Source: JARRPM01 sp963792815 (GTDB taxonomy: Bacteria; Pseudomonadota; Gammaproteobacteria; Pseudomonadales; Halieaceae). From it: a DNA stretch of 64,000 bases. Every line of letters starts with the position of its first letter. The stretch's first letter is position 1. The stretch is taken from NCBI GenBank assembly GCA_963792815.1, contig CAWBXR010000013.1:1-64000 (forward strand), given 5' to 3'. The notes under the pieces are model-generated. The model saw only the letters and a program-made list of their open reading frames with translations, was not told the origin of the DNA and did not search any database. The position numbers and the translations under genes are program-made. Of this stretch, positions 1 through 9,857 are shown piece by piece.

Positions 1-1859
1 CCGGCATTGATAACCACGTACTGTTTACCGCGGTAAACGTAGGTCATGGGCGTGGCGGCGGCGTCCACCGGCAGGGTGTACTGCCAGAGGGTCTCGCCGT
101 TGCTCACGTCGAAGGCGCGGATCTGCCGGTCCATGGTGGCACCGATAAAGAACAGGCCGCCGGCGGTGGCGATACCGCCCCCCAGGTTGGGTGTGCCCCA
201 CTCGATGTGGAAAGGGGCCGTCACCGGTCCCATTTCATGGACCGAGCCCAGGGCGGTCTCCCAGGCGATAGTGCCCTTGAGCAGGTCTACCGCCACCAGT
301 TTTCCCCAGGGCGGCGGGTTGCAGGGAATGCCCAGCGGCGATTGCAGGCTGCCGATCTCGATATTGTAGGGCGTGCCTTCCATGGTGACCTGCATGCGAT
401 GCCCCGCCGCCGGGTGGTCCTGCTTGCGGCTGTCCGGGCATCGGCTTCGTCCGGGGTGGGTATCAACTGCCCGGTAAAGGCCACGTTGTTCACGTTGACC
501 AGCAGCATGCCCGAATCACCGAGCAGCGCGCCGCCGCCCCAGTTGGGTCCTCCCAGGCTGCCGGGGAACATCATGGTTAGCTTCTCGCTGGTGGGGGTGA
601 ACAGGCCCAGGTTCTGCAGGGAGGCAATCTGGTCGGCGCAGTTGCCGCGGTCCCAGGGGGTCAGGCCCCAGGCGTCCGACGGCATCAGGAAAGGGTTCAG
701 CAACTGGGGCGGCGCGATCGGCTTGGGCTGGGTCAGGGCGGCGTGCTCTCCCGGAATCTGGGAGGGCGGTACCGGCTGCTCGGTAATCTCCCACAGCGGT
801 TTGCCCGTCAGGCGATTGAACACGAATACAAAGCCCTGCTTGGTGAGCTGGGCCAGGGCCGGTATGGCCTGGCCGTTCTTGCGCCACTCGAACAGGATGG
901 GCTGGGCGGGCGTGTCGTAGTCCCACAGGTCGTGGCGCACATGCTGGAAGTGCCAGCGCAGTTCGCCGCTGTGCAGGTCCAGCGCCACCACGCTGTTGGC
1001 GTAGAGGCCGTCGCCGGGCCGGTCCGCGCCGTAGTAATCTGGTGATGCGGCGCTGGTGGGCAGGTACAGGAGGCCGTGCTCCACGTCCACCGATATGGGG
1101 GCCCACACGTTGGCGCTGCCGCTGTTGGCATGGCCGGACAATGGGTCGAACTGCCACAGTGGCCTGCCGTTGAAGCTGTCGAAGGCCATGACCGTACCCC
1201 TGGGCGTATGGGCGCGCACGAAGTCGATCACGGTGGAGCCGGTCACCACCACCCCGTCGGCCACCACCGGGGCCGAGGAGTTGCTCACTTCGCCGGGCAC
1301 CAGTCCCTCGCCGCCGAACAGTTGCACCTTGCCACCGTCGCCGAAGCCGCCGCAGGGTTTGCCGTCGATGGCATCGATCGCCCAGAGCCGGCGGTCATGG
1401 GTGCTCATATAGAGCCGGTGGCGACAGGCCGCGCCGGCAGCGGTGCGATTCTCCTCGGCGTAACTGACGCCGCGGCAGCGAAAGGGCCGGTCGCCGCGGG
1501 GGTCGATTTCCGGGTCGAAGCTCCAGCGCTGTTCGCCGCTGGCTGGGTCCAGGGCGATCACCCGGTTGAAGGGCGTGCAGTACACCAGGGATTCCCCGGC
1601 AGCCTCCGGCAGCAGGATGGGTGTGCTCTGGGTGGAGGTATTGTCCATGGCAGTCGCCGTAACTTGCCATGTCGCCACTGCGAAAGACCCAGGCCACCTC
1701 GAGGTCTTCAACGTTGGACCGGTCAATCTGTGTGGCCTGCGAATAGTGGCGGCCGCCCTGGTCGCCACCGTAGTACAGCCAGCCCGGCTCGGCCGCCGCA
1801 GCGAGAGCGCAGCACAGGCCCGGCAGCAGGGCCAGGGAACGACGCAGGCTTGAGGACAT
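1..1859 (-). CDS. PQQ-dependent quinoprotein dehydrogenase (frameshifted, 3' end outside window)
   Basis: Periplasmic quinoprotein of the membrane glucose/alcohol dehydrogenase type, expected to oxidise a sugar or alcohol with pyrroloquinoline quinone. The ATG at 1857-1859 gives a Sec signal peptide (MSSSLRRSLALLPG...AAAAEP), then repeated propeller blades: DLEVAWVFRSGD, VIALDPASGEQRWSFDP, VVALDLHSGELRWHFQHVRHDLWDYD, FVFNRLTGKPLW, then EGTPYNIE and SPLGIPCNPPPWGKLVAVDL, and it runs off the window edge. The HDLWDYD and PPWG blocks are typical of the family. The frame breaks twice, at about 1641-1655 and in the short G run at 436-438. Sequence on both sides of each break is fully family-like, so error seems likelier than decay. 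It starts 5 bases after the upstream cytochrome/propeller gene, so the two probably form an operon. The exact substrate cannot be told. Confidence 0.85.
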
Positions 1860-1864
1860 CCTGC

Positions 1865-3617
1865 CTACTCCGCCAGCGGGGTAATGCGCAGCAGGGTGGG
1901 TACGCCTCCCTCGGACTGCCAGGTGGGGAAGTGCGAGTTGGTGGTATACACGGCGCCATCGGTTTCCGAGATCTCGATGTCGCGGGTAAAAAAGCGCTGG
2001 CGCGGCAGGGGGTAGACCTGCCACTGCTCGCTGGCTATGTCGAAGGAGAGAATGGTGTCCGACTGGTTACCGTTCACCCACACCATGCCGCGCTCGCGGT
2101 CGACGTTGAGGGCGTAGGGCACCTCGTTTATCACCGGCAGCTTGTAGCTGGTGAACTTTCCGGTGGCGGGGGCGTATTTCACCAGCAGCGAATCCTGGAA
2201 GGCCACGATCCACAGGTTGCCGTCGGCGTCGGCGCGCAGGCGCCTTGGCCCCTGGAAGGGGAAGTCGATCATGGTGATCTCGCCGCTGTCGGGGTCGATG
2301 CGCGCCAGGTCATTGGCGTACAGGCGGGCCACCCACACCATGCCGTCGGGCGTGATGTCGATCCCGTAGGGCATGGGCAGGCCGGTGCCCTCCCGGTCCG
2401 GATCCGGTTGTGGGCGATTTTCCGGACTGATGCTGAACATGACCGGCAGGGCCTTGAGAATCAGCCATTCCTTCACGCCCCGGGCTGGCAGGTCGTACAC
2501 GGTGAAGCTCTTTTTGGTGCGGTCGAACATCGCCACCTGCGAAGACAGGGCCAGGGTGAACCACACCCGGTCCTTGTCGTCGACCCGGATGGTGTGGGGA
2601 TAGTACCCCTCGGGCATATAGTGGGTGATAAATTTCTTCGTCTTGATGTCGAATTCCAGCAGCGCCTGCTGCATGGATGGCGTGATGAAGATATTGCCGT
2701 CTTTCTTCGAGTAGGCGAAGGAGTGCACGCCCATGTAGTTGTACATCTTGGGAAACACCTTGAAGCGGTTGCCCATGATGCCGCCCAGTCCCATGTCCTC
2801 GTCGTGCGGTACCTTGTAAACGGTATATTCACCGCTCACGGGGTCCAGCTCATAGATGCGGTCGAACAGGTTATCGCCGATATAGATATAGCCGTTGGGA
2901 TGCAGCAGGAAGTCGTGCATCTGGGAAAAGCCGTCGCCGATCGGCCATTCGGTAATCTCAACCGCTGACAGGTGATCTTCCCACTGGCGCGGCGCCGGTA
3001 CGGTTTCCGGGTGCTCGCGCAGGCGCCGGTACTCCTCCCGCAACAGGGTCGCCACCTTCTGGTGATCATCAGTGGGCAGGCGGGCGCCGTAGGTGTTCAT
3101 CCGCTCGATTACGCTGAGCCACTGCTCCTCGGTGCGTTCATTGCGCATGAACGGGAGAGGCCTGCTGGTGACAGAAGGCGCAGTTGAGCTGGAAGGTTTT
3201 TTTCAGGTCATCGTCACCGCCGAAGTCCAGTTGGGACAGCCAGACGTTGGAGGGATAACTGGCGATCTCCTGTTCGGGCGTCATGCGCTGCATCACCAGC
3301 TCACCCTCGATGGCGGGGAAGCTCGCATCGACGTAACCCTGGGCACGGGCGCGGTAGCTCACCGGCTGTGTCGGAGTCTCGAAGCTGACCTCGCCCGCTG
3401 CATTGCTAAAACGCGTAAGCACTTCCGCACTGGTATTGGTCACGCCGTCCGGGGCGTAGCCGTCGTCGCTGAGGTCCGCCTCGGGCTGGGCTACCGGAGA
3501 CTGGGTCACCATGACACGGGCCAGGGGTTGGCCCTGCTCATCTTTTACCTGCAGCGTCGCGGCGTTGCAAATGGGCGCAACAAGCAGCAGCAGTAACAGG
3601 CGAGGGGTAATTCGCAT
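1865..3617 (-). CDS. Secreted carboxypeptidase-regulatory-like / heme CxxCH / streptogramin-lyase-like beta-propeller protein (frameshifted)
   Basis: Start at 3615-3617 with an SD-like GAGG upstream and a signal peptide (MRITPRLLLLLLVAPICNA). About 100 residues resemble a carboxypeptidase-regulatory-like fold (LARVMVTQSPVAQ...YRARAQGYVDASFP), then comes a single heme-binding site in LNCAFCHQQASP. The frame breaks at about 3149-3155 and continues directly as MRNERTEEQWLSVIERMNTYGARL, the expected remainder of a small cytochrome c domain including a candidate axial Met. The last ~330 residues are repeated NHL/Vgb-type blades (IGDNLFDRIYELDPVSGEYT, MVWVARLYANDLARIDPDSGE, NLWIVAFQDSLLVKY), as in virginiamycin-B-lyase-like proteins, which are mostly not antibiotic lyases. 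Its place just before the quinoprotein suggests an electron acceptor or substrate-handling partner (inference). Confidence 0.75.
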
Positions 3618-3744
3618 GGAGGATTCCTCAGTTGAAATTATTGTAGCCTGATTATGCCAGTACGTTTCGCAGCCGTCATTGTCATCTGCTGGCAGGGCGG
3701 GCCATGCCTGGCAAAATTATCTGCTGCACTGTCGGAGCGGGGAG

Positions 3745-5221
3745 TCACGGAGCAGGTGGGCAGGCTGGGTGGTCAAAATACTGACACAGGGTCTCTTCGC
3801 TGATCGCATTCTCGGTCAGGGTGGCATGATACTGCCGCTTGAAGGCCTCGAAGGCCGGTTCGTTGCGCAGTAGCAGCCTGCCTGCCACGATCAGCCGATC
3901 GACATCGATATCTTCCAACTCGAGGGTGGTGGGCAGGGCATTGAGCACCCGGTTGATCTCCGTGCTCTTGACATGATCAAAGCTGACCTGCGAAAAATAC
4001 GTTTTCGTTGGAGCGCCTCTCTCCGGGCTGGCTGTCCCCAACTCGGTCATCATTTCCTTGAATCGATCGAGTGTTTCGCGGTTATAGCTTTCGAACTGGG
4101 CGCTGGTGACCGCGTTCATGGTCACGCCAATAGAGGGTGTGCGGTAGGATTTTTCGATGAGTTTTTCGGGGCTGACTTCGGCATTCACCAGGATTACCAG
4201 GATGCTCCGCGGATGCTCATGCGTGAGTGTTTTCAGCAGCCCTTGATTGAGATTCTCTACCTGGTCGATCATTACACGCAGGCCCAGGTTGTCTGCGACA
4301 CCACCGTCTACCAGGTGGATATACTTGCGATGTTCTCGCGTCACGGTAGGACTTGATGCCATCGACGTAGCGGGTCTGGACAGCGGTTGCCGGCGCCAGT
4401 CGCTGCAGCAGTTGCCATTCCTGGTTCTCGCCAATTTCGCACTCTGCGGCATGATTTGTCAGCACAACCGGCGGGAAGGCGACCGGTACCGCCGATGAAG
4501 CCGTGACCGCGCGCGCTACGGGGTAACTGCCCAGGTCAGTGCAGATCAGGTCGAACATCCCCTGGGAGAAGCTGAAGCGCAGGCCGTTGCCCAGGTCGGT
4601 GGCGTTGATAACGATATAGGGCGGGCCATTTTTAGCCATATCGCTGAAGGTCGCACCATCGAACAGGATGCGATTGTAGTAATCGATTGCCATCTCGGTG
4701 CGATTGAACCCGCGAAATCCGCTGCGGATCCAGTGCATCGGGTTGAACAACTGCTTGATCAGGGCCTGTTGCACCCCCTGGCGCAGGAAGTCATCCTCAT
4801 AGTCCTCGAACAGCCTGTCGCGATACAGGCCGTAATAGGCGGCGGTAAAGCTGCCCCCGGAGACAGCAGAGATGCTGTCGACCTCATCCAGCAGGCGGAC
4901 AGTCGCGCCGTTGCTCTGGATCAGGGTATCCCGCAACTCCTGCATGACACCGTAGGACAGCGCCGCGGCCCGCGTACCTCCGCCCGAGAAAGCCAGCAAA
5001 ACAAGGGCATCTCCCTGTGGCGTTTGCGCACCGCTATGGGTCGGCCGGTAGCCGCCGTTCGTGTCGATTCGGGTAATGGCTTTGTTGTCAGGAGGAAGAA
5101 TGGTGGAGCAGCCCGCCAGCGTCAGCAGCAGCGCCAACGCCAACGCCAACAGGTGAAGGGCAGGCGGCAGAATCCTGCCGCCCTTATAACAGGATGCGCG
5201 CAAGAGACCGGGTGCGCGCAC
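3745..5221 (-). CDS. Patatin-like phospholipase lipoprotein (frameshifted)
   Basis: Lipid acyl hydrolase, probably anchored in the envelope. The N-terminus has a long hydrophobic stretch (LALALALLLTLAGCS) ending in a lipobox with Cys as first mature residue. Patatin motifs follow in order: the oxyanion loop FSGGGTRAAALSYG, the nucleophile elbow SAVSGGS, and the catalytic aspartate motif HLVDGGVADNLGLR. The frame changes at about 4331-4345, between IKSYRD and EHRKYIHLVDGG; both halves belong to one patatin domain, so the break is probably a one-base error. Total about 490 residues. The codons for the LALALA core are three tandem copies of a hexamer (see findings). It sits between the FadL-type porin and the propeller gene, all on the minus strand. 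A mature product cannot be proved until the frameshift is checked. Confidence 0.8.
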
Positions 5222-5247
5222 GCGTCATCTGAGCTGCTTGCGGGGCT

Positions 5248-6488
5248 CTAGAACGTCCAGTTGACGTTAGCCGACAACCCCAGCACACCATTATTCTGGT
5301 ATTCGCCACCGAAGTTGTTCGCTGCAATCCTGCCTTTGCCCAGGTCCGTGTAATCGATATAGCCGCCAAGACTGAGTGTGTCCGACATGGCGTAGCGTGT
5401 GCCGAAAGCATAGCGGATCTGGCGGTCCACGGGCAGTTGCGCGTTGCGGTCTTCCTTGTCCACCGGGTTGGTGTCGTAGGACACACCGCTGGTGAAAGCC
5501 CAGCGCTTGTCCAGCTGGTACTCCACACCCCAGGCGTAATGATAAGTATCGCGCCATTTGGTGGGTATGGCGCTGCCGCGGTTTTCTGTGGCCAGAGGCA
5601 CGTCACCGAGGTTGCTCCAGTTTTCCCAACCGATAGTCAGATTCACGCCCCACTTTTCATCGAGGGTCGTGGTGCATGGCAAAGCGGACGTACTCGGCAA
5701 AAGCGAGTTCGGACTTGACTGCAACTGTCCGCTCGACATCGGGAGGTATAATCCCACCACCGGGAGCGACGATCTTGAGGTCACCGTCGTATTCCGGTTT
5801 CAGCTCACTCTGGTAGATGAGGCCGAAGCGGGTGCGGTCGGTGAGTTCGTACATCGTGCCCAGCTTGAAGGAAAAGCCGGTGTCATCGCCATTTATCGAG
5901 GCTCTTAAATCTTCTCTGCTCTGGTTAACGCGTGGCACATTGAGGTGAACATTCAATTTGGAGTACCAGTACTGGACGCCAATACCAAGGGACAGTCTGT
6001 CGCTGACCCGGTATGCCAGGGTCGGCACGATTGCGGCAAGCAACAGGTCTACCTTGGTCGCCTGGTAGCGCCCGGCCCAGTCGTTGTCATAGTCCAGGCC
6101 TGCGCCCGCCAACCCCAGAAAGTAGATGCCAGCGCTCCACCTGTCCGAGTTGAAAATCGTGAACGTAAGCAGCGGATCCCATGGGGGCCGATTTGCCGGC
6201 GTCGCCGCCATTACCGGTCCCCAGGCGCGGGGTGGTGTATTCGACGTCGAACTTGATGTCAGGTACCAGCGCACCGCCGGCTGCAAACAGCTGATCGCCC
6301 TTGACTCTGGTGGAGCTGGCCGGGTTGTGCATGATCGAGGCGGCGCCGTCCATGCCGGCCTCAGCACCCGCGCCTGCGCGCCCACCGGAGAAATCCCCGT
6401 ATTCATTCAGCCAGAGCCCGCCTGCCGAGGCAGAACCCGCATTGAGCAGCGCGGCAGTGACAGCACAGCCCAGGATGGTTTTCTTCAT
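5248..6488 (-). CDS. OmpP1/FadL-family outer-membrane transporter (two frameshifts)
   Basis: Outer-membrane beta-barrel of the long-chain fatty acid/hydrocarbon channel family. ATG at 6486-6488 follows GGGAG and begins a signal peptide (MKKTILGCAVTAALLNAGSASA). The mature start GGLWLNEYGDFSGGRAGAG...AASIMHNPAS has the FadL N-terminal hatch pattern. Later strands include LAYRVSDRLSLGIGVQYWY and DRTRFGLIYQSELKPEYDGD, and the protein ends in a phenylalanine (LGLSANVNWTF) as Bam substrates do. The frame breaks at an A4 run at 6153-6156 (read as FNSDRWSAGIY if one base is removed) and at about 5668-5676. Length about 412 residues is normal. Next to a P450 and lipases, a hydrophobic substrate uptake role is plausible. 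Confidence 0.8.
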
Positions 6489-6591
6489 GTTTGCTCCCGA
6501 GGGTTTACCAAAGACCGCCACCGGCGGGCTCAATTTGTGCCGGTAAGTTTAAAGGAGTCACGCCCTGTTTGGACAGGGCTTTTTCCGGAAC

Positions 6592-7836
6592 TTATTTGCA
6601 GTTGGTCCGCAACATCAGCTGCTTGAATACCACCGCGTTGTGGTCGCTCCCGTCCCGCTCAGGTTCCCCCGCCAGTTCAAGGTTCGGGAAGCGCTTGAAC
6701 AGTTCCGAGATGGTCAGGTACAGCTGGCGCTTGGCCAGGGCGGCGCCGATGCAGTAGCGCGGACCATAGCCAAACAGTACGTCCGGGTTGAATTCCCGCT
6801 CCACGTCGAACACCTCGGGGTGATCGTAGTACTCGGGGTCGTGGTCTTTCAGGTGCGGCATCATCAGCACCATCTGGCCCTTGCGCACCTGGTGACCGAG
6901 GATTTCCATGTCCCGCGGGGCGTAGCGCGCAAAGCCCATTTTCGACGCGGTACCCCAGCGGCTGATTTCGCTGAAGGCATTGGAGAACGCGTCCGGGGTA
7001 GCCAGGGCCTTGGCGACCTGGTCCTTGTGCTTGAGCAGGCAGTACACCGACCACTGCTGTGCCACCAGGGTGGTGTCGGCGCCGGCGCCTATCAGTGCCA
7101 GGATCAGGGTGATGATATCCCCCTCCTCGAAGCCCGGGTTCTCCTGCTCAATTTTCAACAGGGTGCTGAGGAAGTCGTCCTGCACCGGGTCCAGCCTGCG
7201 CTCGGCGATAACCAGTTTCAGGATGTCGATGGCCCGGTTGCTGTCCTGCCGCGCCTTCTCCCTGCGCTCGTCGGAAATGGTAGGATTCCAGGTCTCGGTG
7301 AAGGTCATGATGACCTGCTTGATATCCGGCCAGTACTTCTCCGGGATGCCCACCATCCTGGTAATGGAGATAAACGGAATATGGGCGGCGATCTTGTCGA
7401 TGTAATCAAAGGTCTCCGGCGTGCCCAGTTCATCGAACAGCCGCTTCACATCGGGCTCGATCTTGCGCTGGATAGAGTCCACCACGTTGCGCGAGAAAGC
7501 CGGCGCCGTCACCCGCCGCACCAGGCGGTGGTGGTCGTGGTCCGCCAGCAGGCTGTGGCCGATCAGGGCCCGCTCGAAATTGCTCCACTGGTCTTCCGGG
7601 GGCCGTGGCGGCGCGAACTCCCAGTCATAGAAATCCGAGGACAGTGGCTCCTCCTTCCAGCAGGCCATGATGTCCGGCATGCGAGTCATGATCCAGGCCT
7701 GCCAGGGCTCGTACCACACCAGCCGCCCCCGCTCCATCAACGCGAGGCACTGGGGAATCGGGTCCGCCATATACGCCTCTGAGTTGGGATCGAACAGTTG
7801 CTCTATCGGTACCAGGTTTTCTGCTGCGTCTGCCAT
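6592..7836 (-). CDS. Cytochrome P450
   Basis: Soluble bacterial P450 monooxygenase of 414 residues, the usual class I length with no membrane anchor, so it needs a separate ferredoxin and reductase; none is seen nearby. Diagnostic motifs: I-helix oxygen-activation motif ALIGAGADTT, K-helix ExxR in FSEISRWG, and the heme loop FGYGPRYCIGAALAK with the thiolate ligand at Cys362. The sequence resembles bacterial families acting on sterols, terpenes, alkanes or fatty acids (for example CYP125/142-like or CYP153-like), but the substrate cannot be assigned from sequence alone. The gene lies downstream of a 464-bp non-coding stretch that must hold its promoter, and is followed by the FadL-type porin gene. 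Confidence 0.93.
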   Translation of the reverse strand: MADAAENLVPIEQLFDPNSEAYMADPIPQCLALMERGRLVWYEPWQAWIMTRMPDIMACWKEEPLSSDFYDWEFAPPRPPEDQWSNFERALIGHSLLADHDHHRLVRRVTAPAFSRNVVDSIQRKIEPDVKRLFDELGTPETFDYIDKIAAHIPFISITRMVGIPEKYWPDIKQVIMTFTETWNPTISDERREKARQDSNRAIDILKLVIAERRLDPVQDDFLSTLLKIEQENPGFEEGDIITLILALIGAGADTTLVAQQWSVYCLLKHKDQVAKALATPDAFSNAFSEISRWGTASKMGFARYAPRDMEILGHQVRKGQMVLMMPHLKDHDPEYYDHPEVFDVEREFNPDVLFGYGPRYCIGAALAKRQLYLTISELFKRFPNLELAGEPERDGSDHNAVVFKQLMLRTNCK

Positions 7837-8300
7837 TGAATTATCCTCGACACGCCGGATTTGGTCTGGCCAAACGGTTGTGCCCTGTCTGGGTTGAAAA
7901 CCGGTAGTCTAGCAAGTCCTTTAAAGCTGCACAAATGTATACTTTTAGAGAATCGAGGTTTTTGTAGCTTTGTCCCAGCTTTGTTGGGGTGTGCTGTTCC
8001 ATTCGCGGCGGAGGGTGGGGTCTGTCTTACTCGGGAGGCCAGTTCCATTCACGGCCGGGGTCCGGGTTTGTCCTGGCTCCATGGCCGCGCCCCTCCGGGG
8101 TGCCCTCAGTCGGTCAGGAGCCTGACAACGCTTCGCTGTCTCCTTCCACTCCCTCGGCGCTGGCCTTTTACATTCCGCCAGCACAAACCCGGACCCCTGC
8201 CTTGGATCGAGCTTACAAAAGAGACTTGCAAAGCATTGGCGGTGTTAGTCCATCTACATTGATAGCACTCACCGCCGCGATTGGAACATAGCCGCGCCTT
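7837..8300. other. Intergenic region between malQ and the P450 gene
   Basis: About 464 bases without a convincing gene on either strand. It must contain the minus-strand P450 promoter; an AT-richer patch around 7930-7955 is a plausible place but I see no clean -35/-10 pair. The half near malQ holds a long inverted repeat listed separately, plus an imperfect direct repeat of about 31 bases (7996-8026 and 8042-8072, roughly three quarters identical). No tRNA or recognised RNA was found. Short open frames here have no homology I recognise. Confidence 0.6.
8057..8197. repeat. Long inverted repeat, possible miniature mobile or dispersed intergenic element
   Basis: The left arm (8057-8077) and right arm (8177-8197) are 21-base reverse complements with one mismatch, built on the core GTCCGGGTTTGT. 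They are separated by 99 bases. The arrangement, about 140 bp in a non-coding gap, resembles a small dispersed palindromic or MITE-like element. No transposase and no clear target-site duplication is visible, and no second copy was noticed in this window. Confidence 0.5.
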
Positions 8301-9857
8301 TTACCGTAAAACGAACAAGCTAGATTCTGTTTCAGTCGACGTCGCCCGAAGCAGCTGTCGCAGCGAGTTCAGGCGGCTGTCGGTCACTGGCCGCCAGCAT
8401 CTCGCTGATGCGGGTGCGAGGTCCGCGGGCACCTGGGACCAGTCGAAGCGCCAGCGCCAGTTGCCCTCGGTGGTGCCGGGGGTATTCATGCGGTGGTGGC
8501 CGTCGAGGCCGAGGAAATCCTGCCAGGGAATGATGGCGGTGGTGGCGGGGGAGGCCATGGCCTGGTGGATCAGCATCCAGGGCATGGATTCCGCTGGATT
8601 GCCATAGTATTCGTAGACCTTTGCCCGGGTGGCCGGGTCCAGGCTCTCGAACCAGCCCAGGGTAGTGTCGTTGTCGTGGGTGCCGGTGTAGACAATGTCG
8701 CCGCTGGAGTGCAGGTGATTCAGGTAGGGGTTGTCCGGGCTGCCGTCGAAGGCAAACTGCAGGATCAGCATGCCCGGCAGGCCAAATTCCTTGCGCAGGG
8801 CCTCCACCTCGGCGGTGATGGAACCCAGGTTTTCGGCCACCAGCTTGAGCTCGGGGTAGTGCCGACGCACCGCCTGCAGCAACTCCCGCCCCGGTGCCTC
8901 CACCCAGTGCCCCTCCCGGGCGGAGGTGGCGGATGCGGGGATTTCCCAGTAGGCCTGCAGGGCGCGAAAATGGTCTATGCGGGCGATATCGAACTGTTTG
9001 GCCGCGGAGTCGAAGCGCTGCAGCCACCACTGGAAGCCGTCGTCGCGCATGAGTTGCCAGTTGTACTGCGGGTTGCCCCAGAGTTGGCCCTCGGCGCAGA
9101 AATAGTCCGGCGGTACGCCGGTGACGGTGACCGGGCGGCCGACCTCGTCCAGGTCGAACTGTTCCTGGTGGGCCCACACGTCGGCGCTTTCCAGGTGCAC
9201 GTAGATGGGGATATCCCCGAACAGCAGCACACCCCTGTCATTCGCGTACTTGCGCAATTCGCGCCACTGGCAGTCGAAGACGAACTGGCGAAAGCGCAGC
9301 CGGGTGATCTGGTTGCTCAGCCTCGCTGCGACAGCGTCACACACCAGCGGGTCGCGATCCCGCAGGCCCCTGGGCCACTCGGTCCAGGAGCGCTGTTGCT
9401 CATTGTGGCGAAAGGCGTGAAAACGCACATAGTCTTCCAGCCAGAAGTCGGCATTCTCCAGGAATTTCAGGTAGGCCCTGACCATTGGTGAATCCGCGGC
9501 GGATTCCACCTGCTGAAAAAACGCGTCACAGGCGCGGTCCAGGGCATCGCGCTTGGTCCAGCGGTCCGCCATTCCCTCCTGGGCCTGTATCTGTGTGAGC
9601 CAGTTGTGCTTTACCAGCCAGTGCAGGTCGATCAGGTCCGGGCTGCCCGCGTGTACAGAAAAGGACTGGTAGGGGCAGCCGTCCGGGTGGGTCGGGCCCA
9701 GTGGCAGAACCTGCCAGATACTGAGTCCCGCCGCGGCGATGAGGTCGACAAAACGGCGCGCTTCGGCGCCAAAGTCGCCGCAGTATCCCTCCCCCGGCAG
9801 GCTGGTGGGGTGCAGCAGGACACCGCAGCGACGCTGTGCGAGCAGTGGCGCGTTCAC
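8301..9857 (-). CDS. malQ: 4-alpha-glucanotransferase (amylomaltase), GH77
   Basis: Cytoplasmic disproportionating enzyme that transfers alpha-1,4-glucan segments between maltodextrins and releases glucose. The chosen start is GTG at 9855-9857, which overlaps the stop of the upstream GH57 gene (GTGA) and gives 518 residues beginning VNAPLLAQRRCGVLLHPTSLPG, the usual GH77 N-terminus; an open frame continues upstream but only through the GH57 gene. Catalytic regions are intact: FDIARIDHFRAL (nucleophile Asp), LVAENLGS (acid/base Glu) and YTGTHDNDT (transition-state Asp). It is the last gene of the minus-strand glgC - GH57 - malQ operon and would process linear glucans made or released by the neighbouring glycogen enzymes. 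Confidence 0.95.
   Translation of the reverse strand: MNAPLLAQRRCGVLLHPTSLPGEGYCGDFGAEARRFVDLIAAAGLSIWQVLPLGPTHPDGCPYQSFSVHAGSPDLIDLHWLVKHNWLTQIQAQEGMADRWTKRDALDRACDAFFQQVESAADSPMVRAYLKFLENADFWLEDYVRFHAFRHNEQQRSWTEWPRGLRDRDPLVCDAVAARLSNQITRLRFRQFVFDCQWRELRKYANDRGVLLFGDIPIYVHLESADVWAHQEQFDLDEVGRPVTVTGVPPDYFCAEGQLWGNPQYNWQLMRDDGFQWWLQRFDSAAKQFDIARIDHFRALQAYWEIPASATSAREGHWVEAPGRELLQAVRRHYPELKLVAENLGSITAEVEALRKEFGLPGMLILQFAFDGSPDNPYLNHLHSSGDIVYTGTHDNDTTLGWFESLDPATRAKVYEYYGNPAESMPWMLIHQAMASPATTAIIPWQDFLGLDGHHRMNTPGTTEGNWRWRFDWSQVPADLAPASARCWRPVTDSRLNSLRQLLRATSTETESSLFVLR

Noticed and set aside
1076..2968. 630-codon plus-strand open frame opposite the quinoprotein and propeller genes
   Set aside because: It is the antisense shadow of two recognisable minus-strand genes; its translation has no domain pattern and is rich in Gly, Val, His and Ala as expected for GC-rich antisense.
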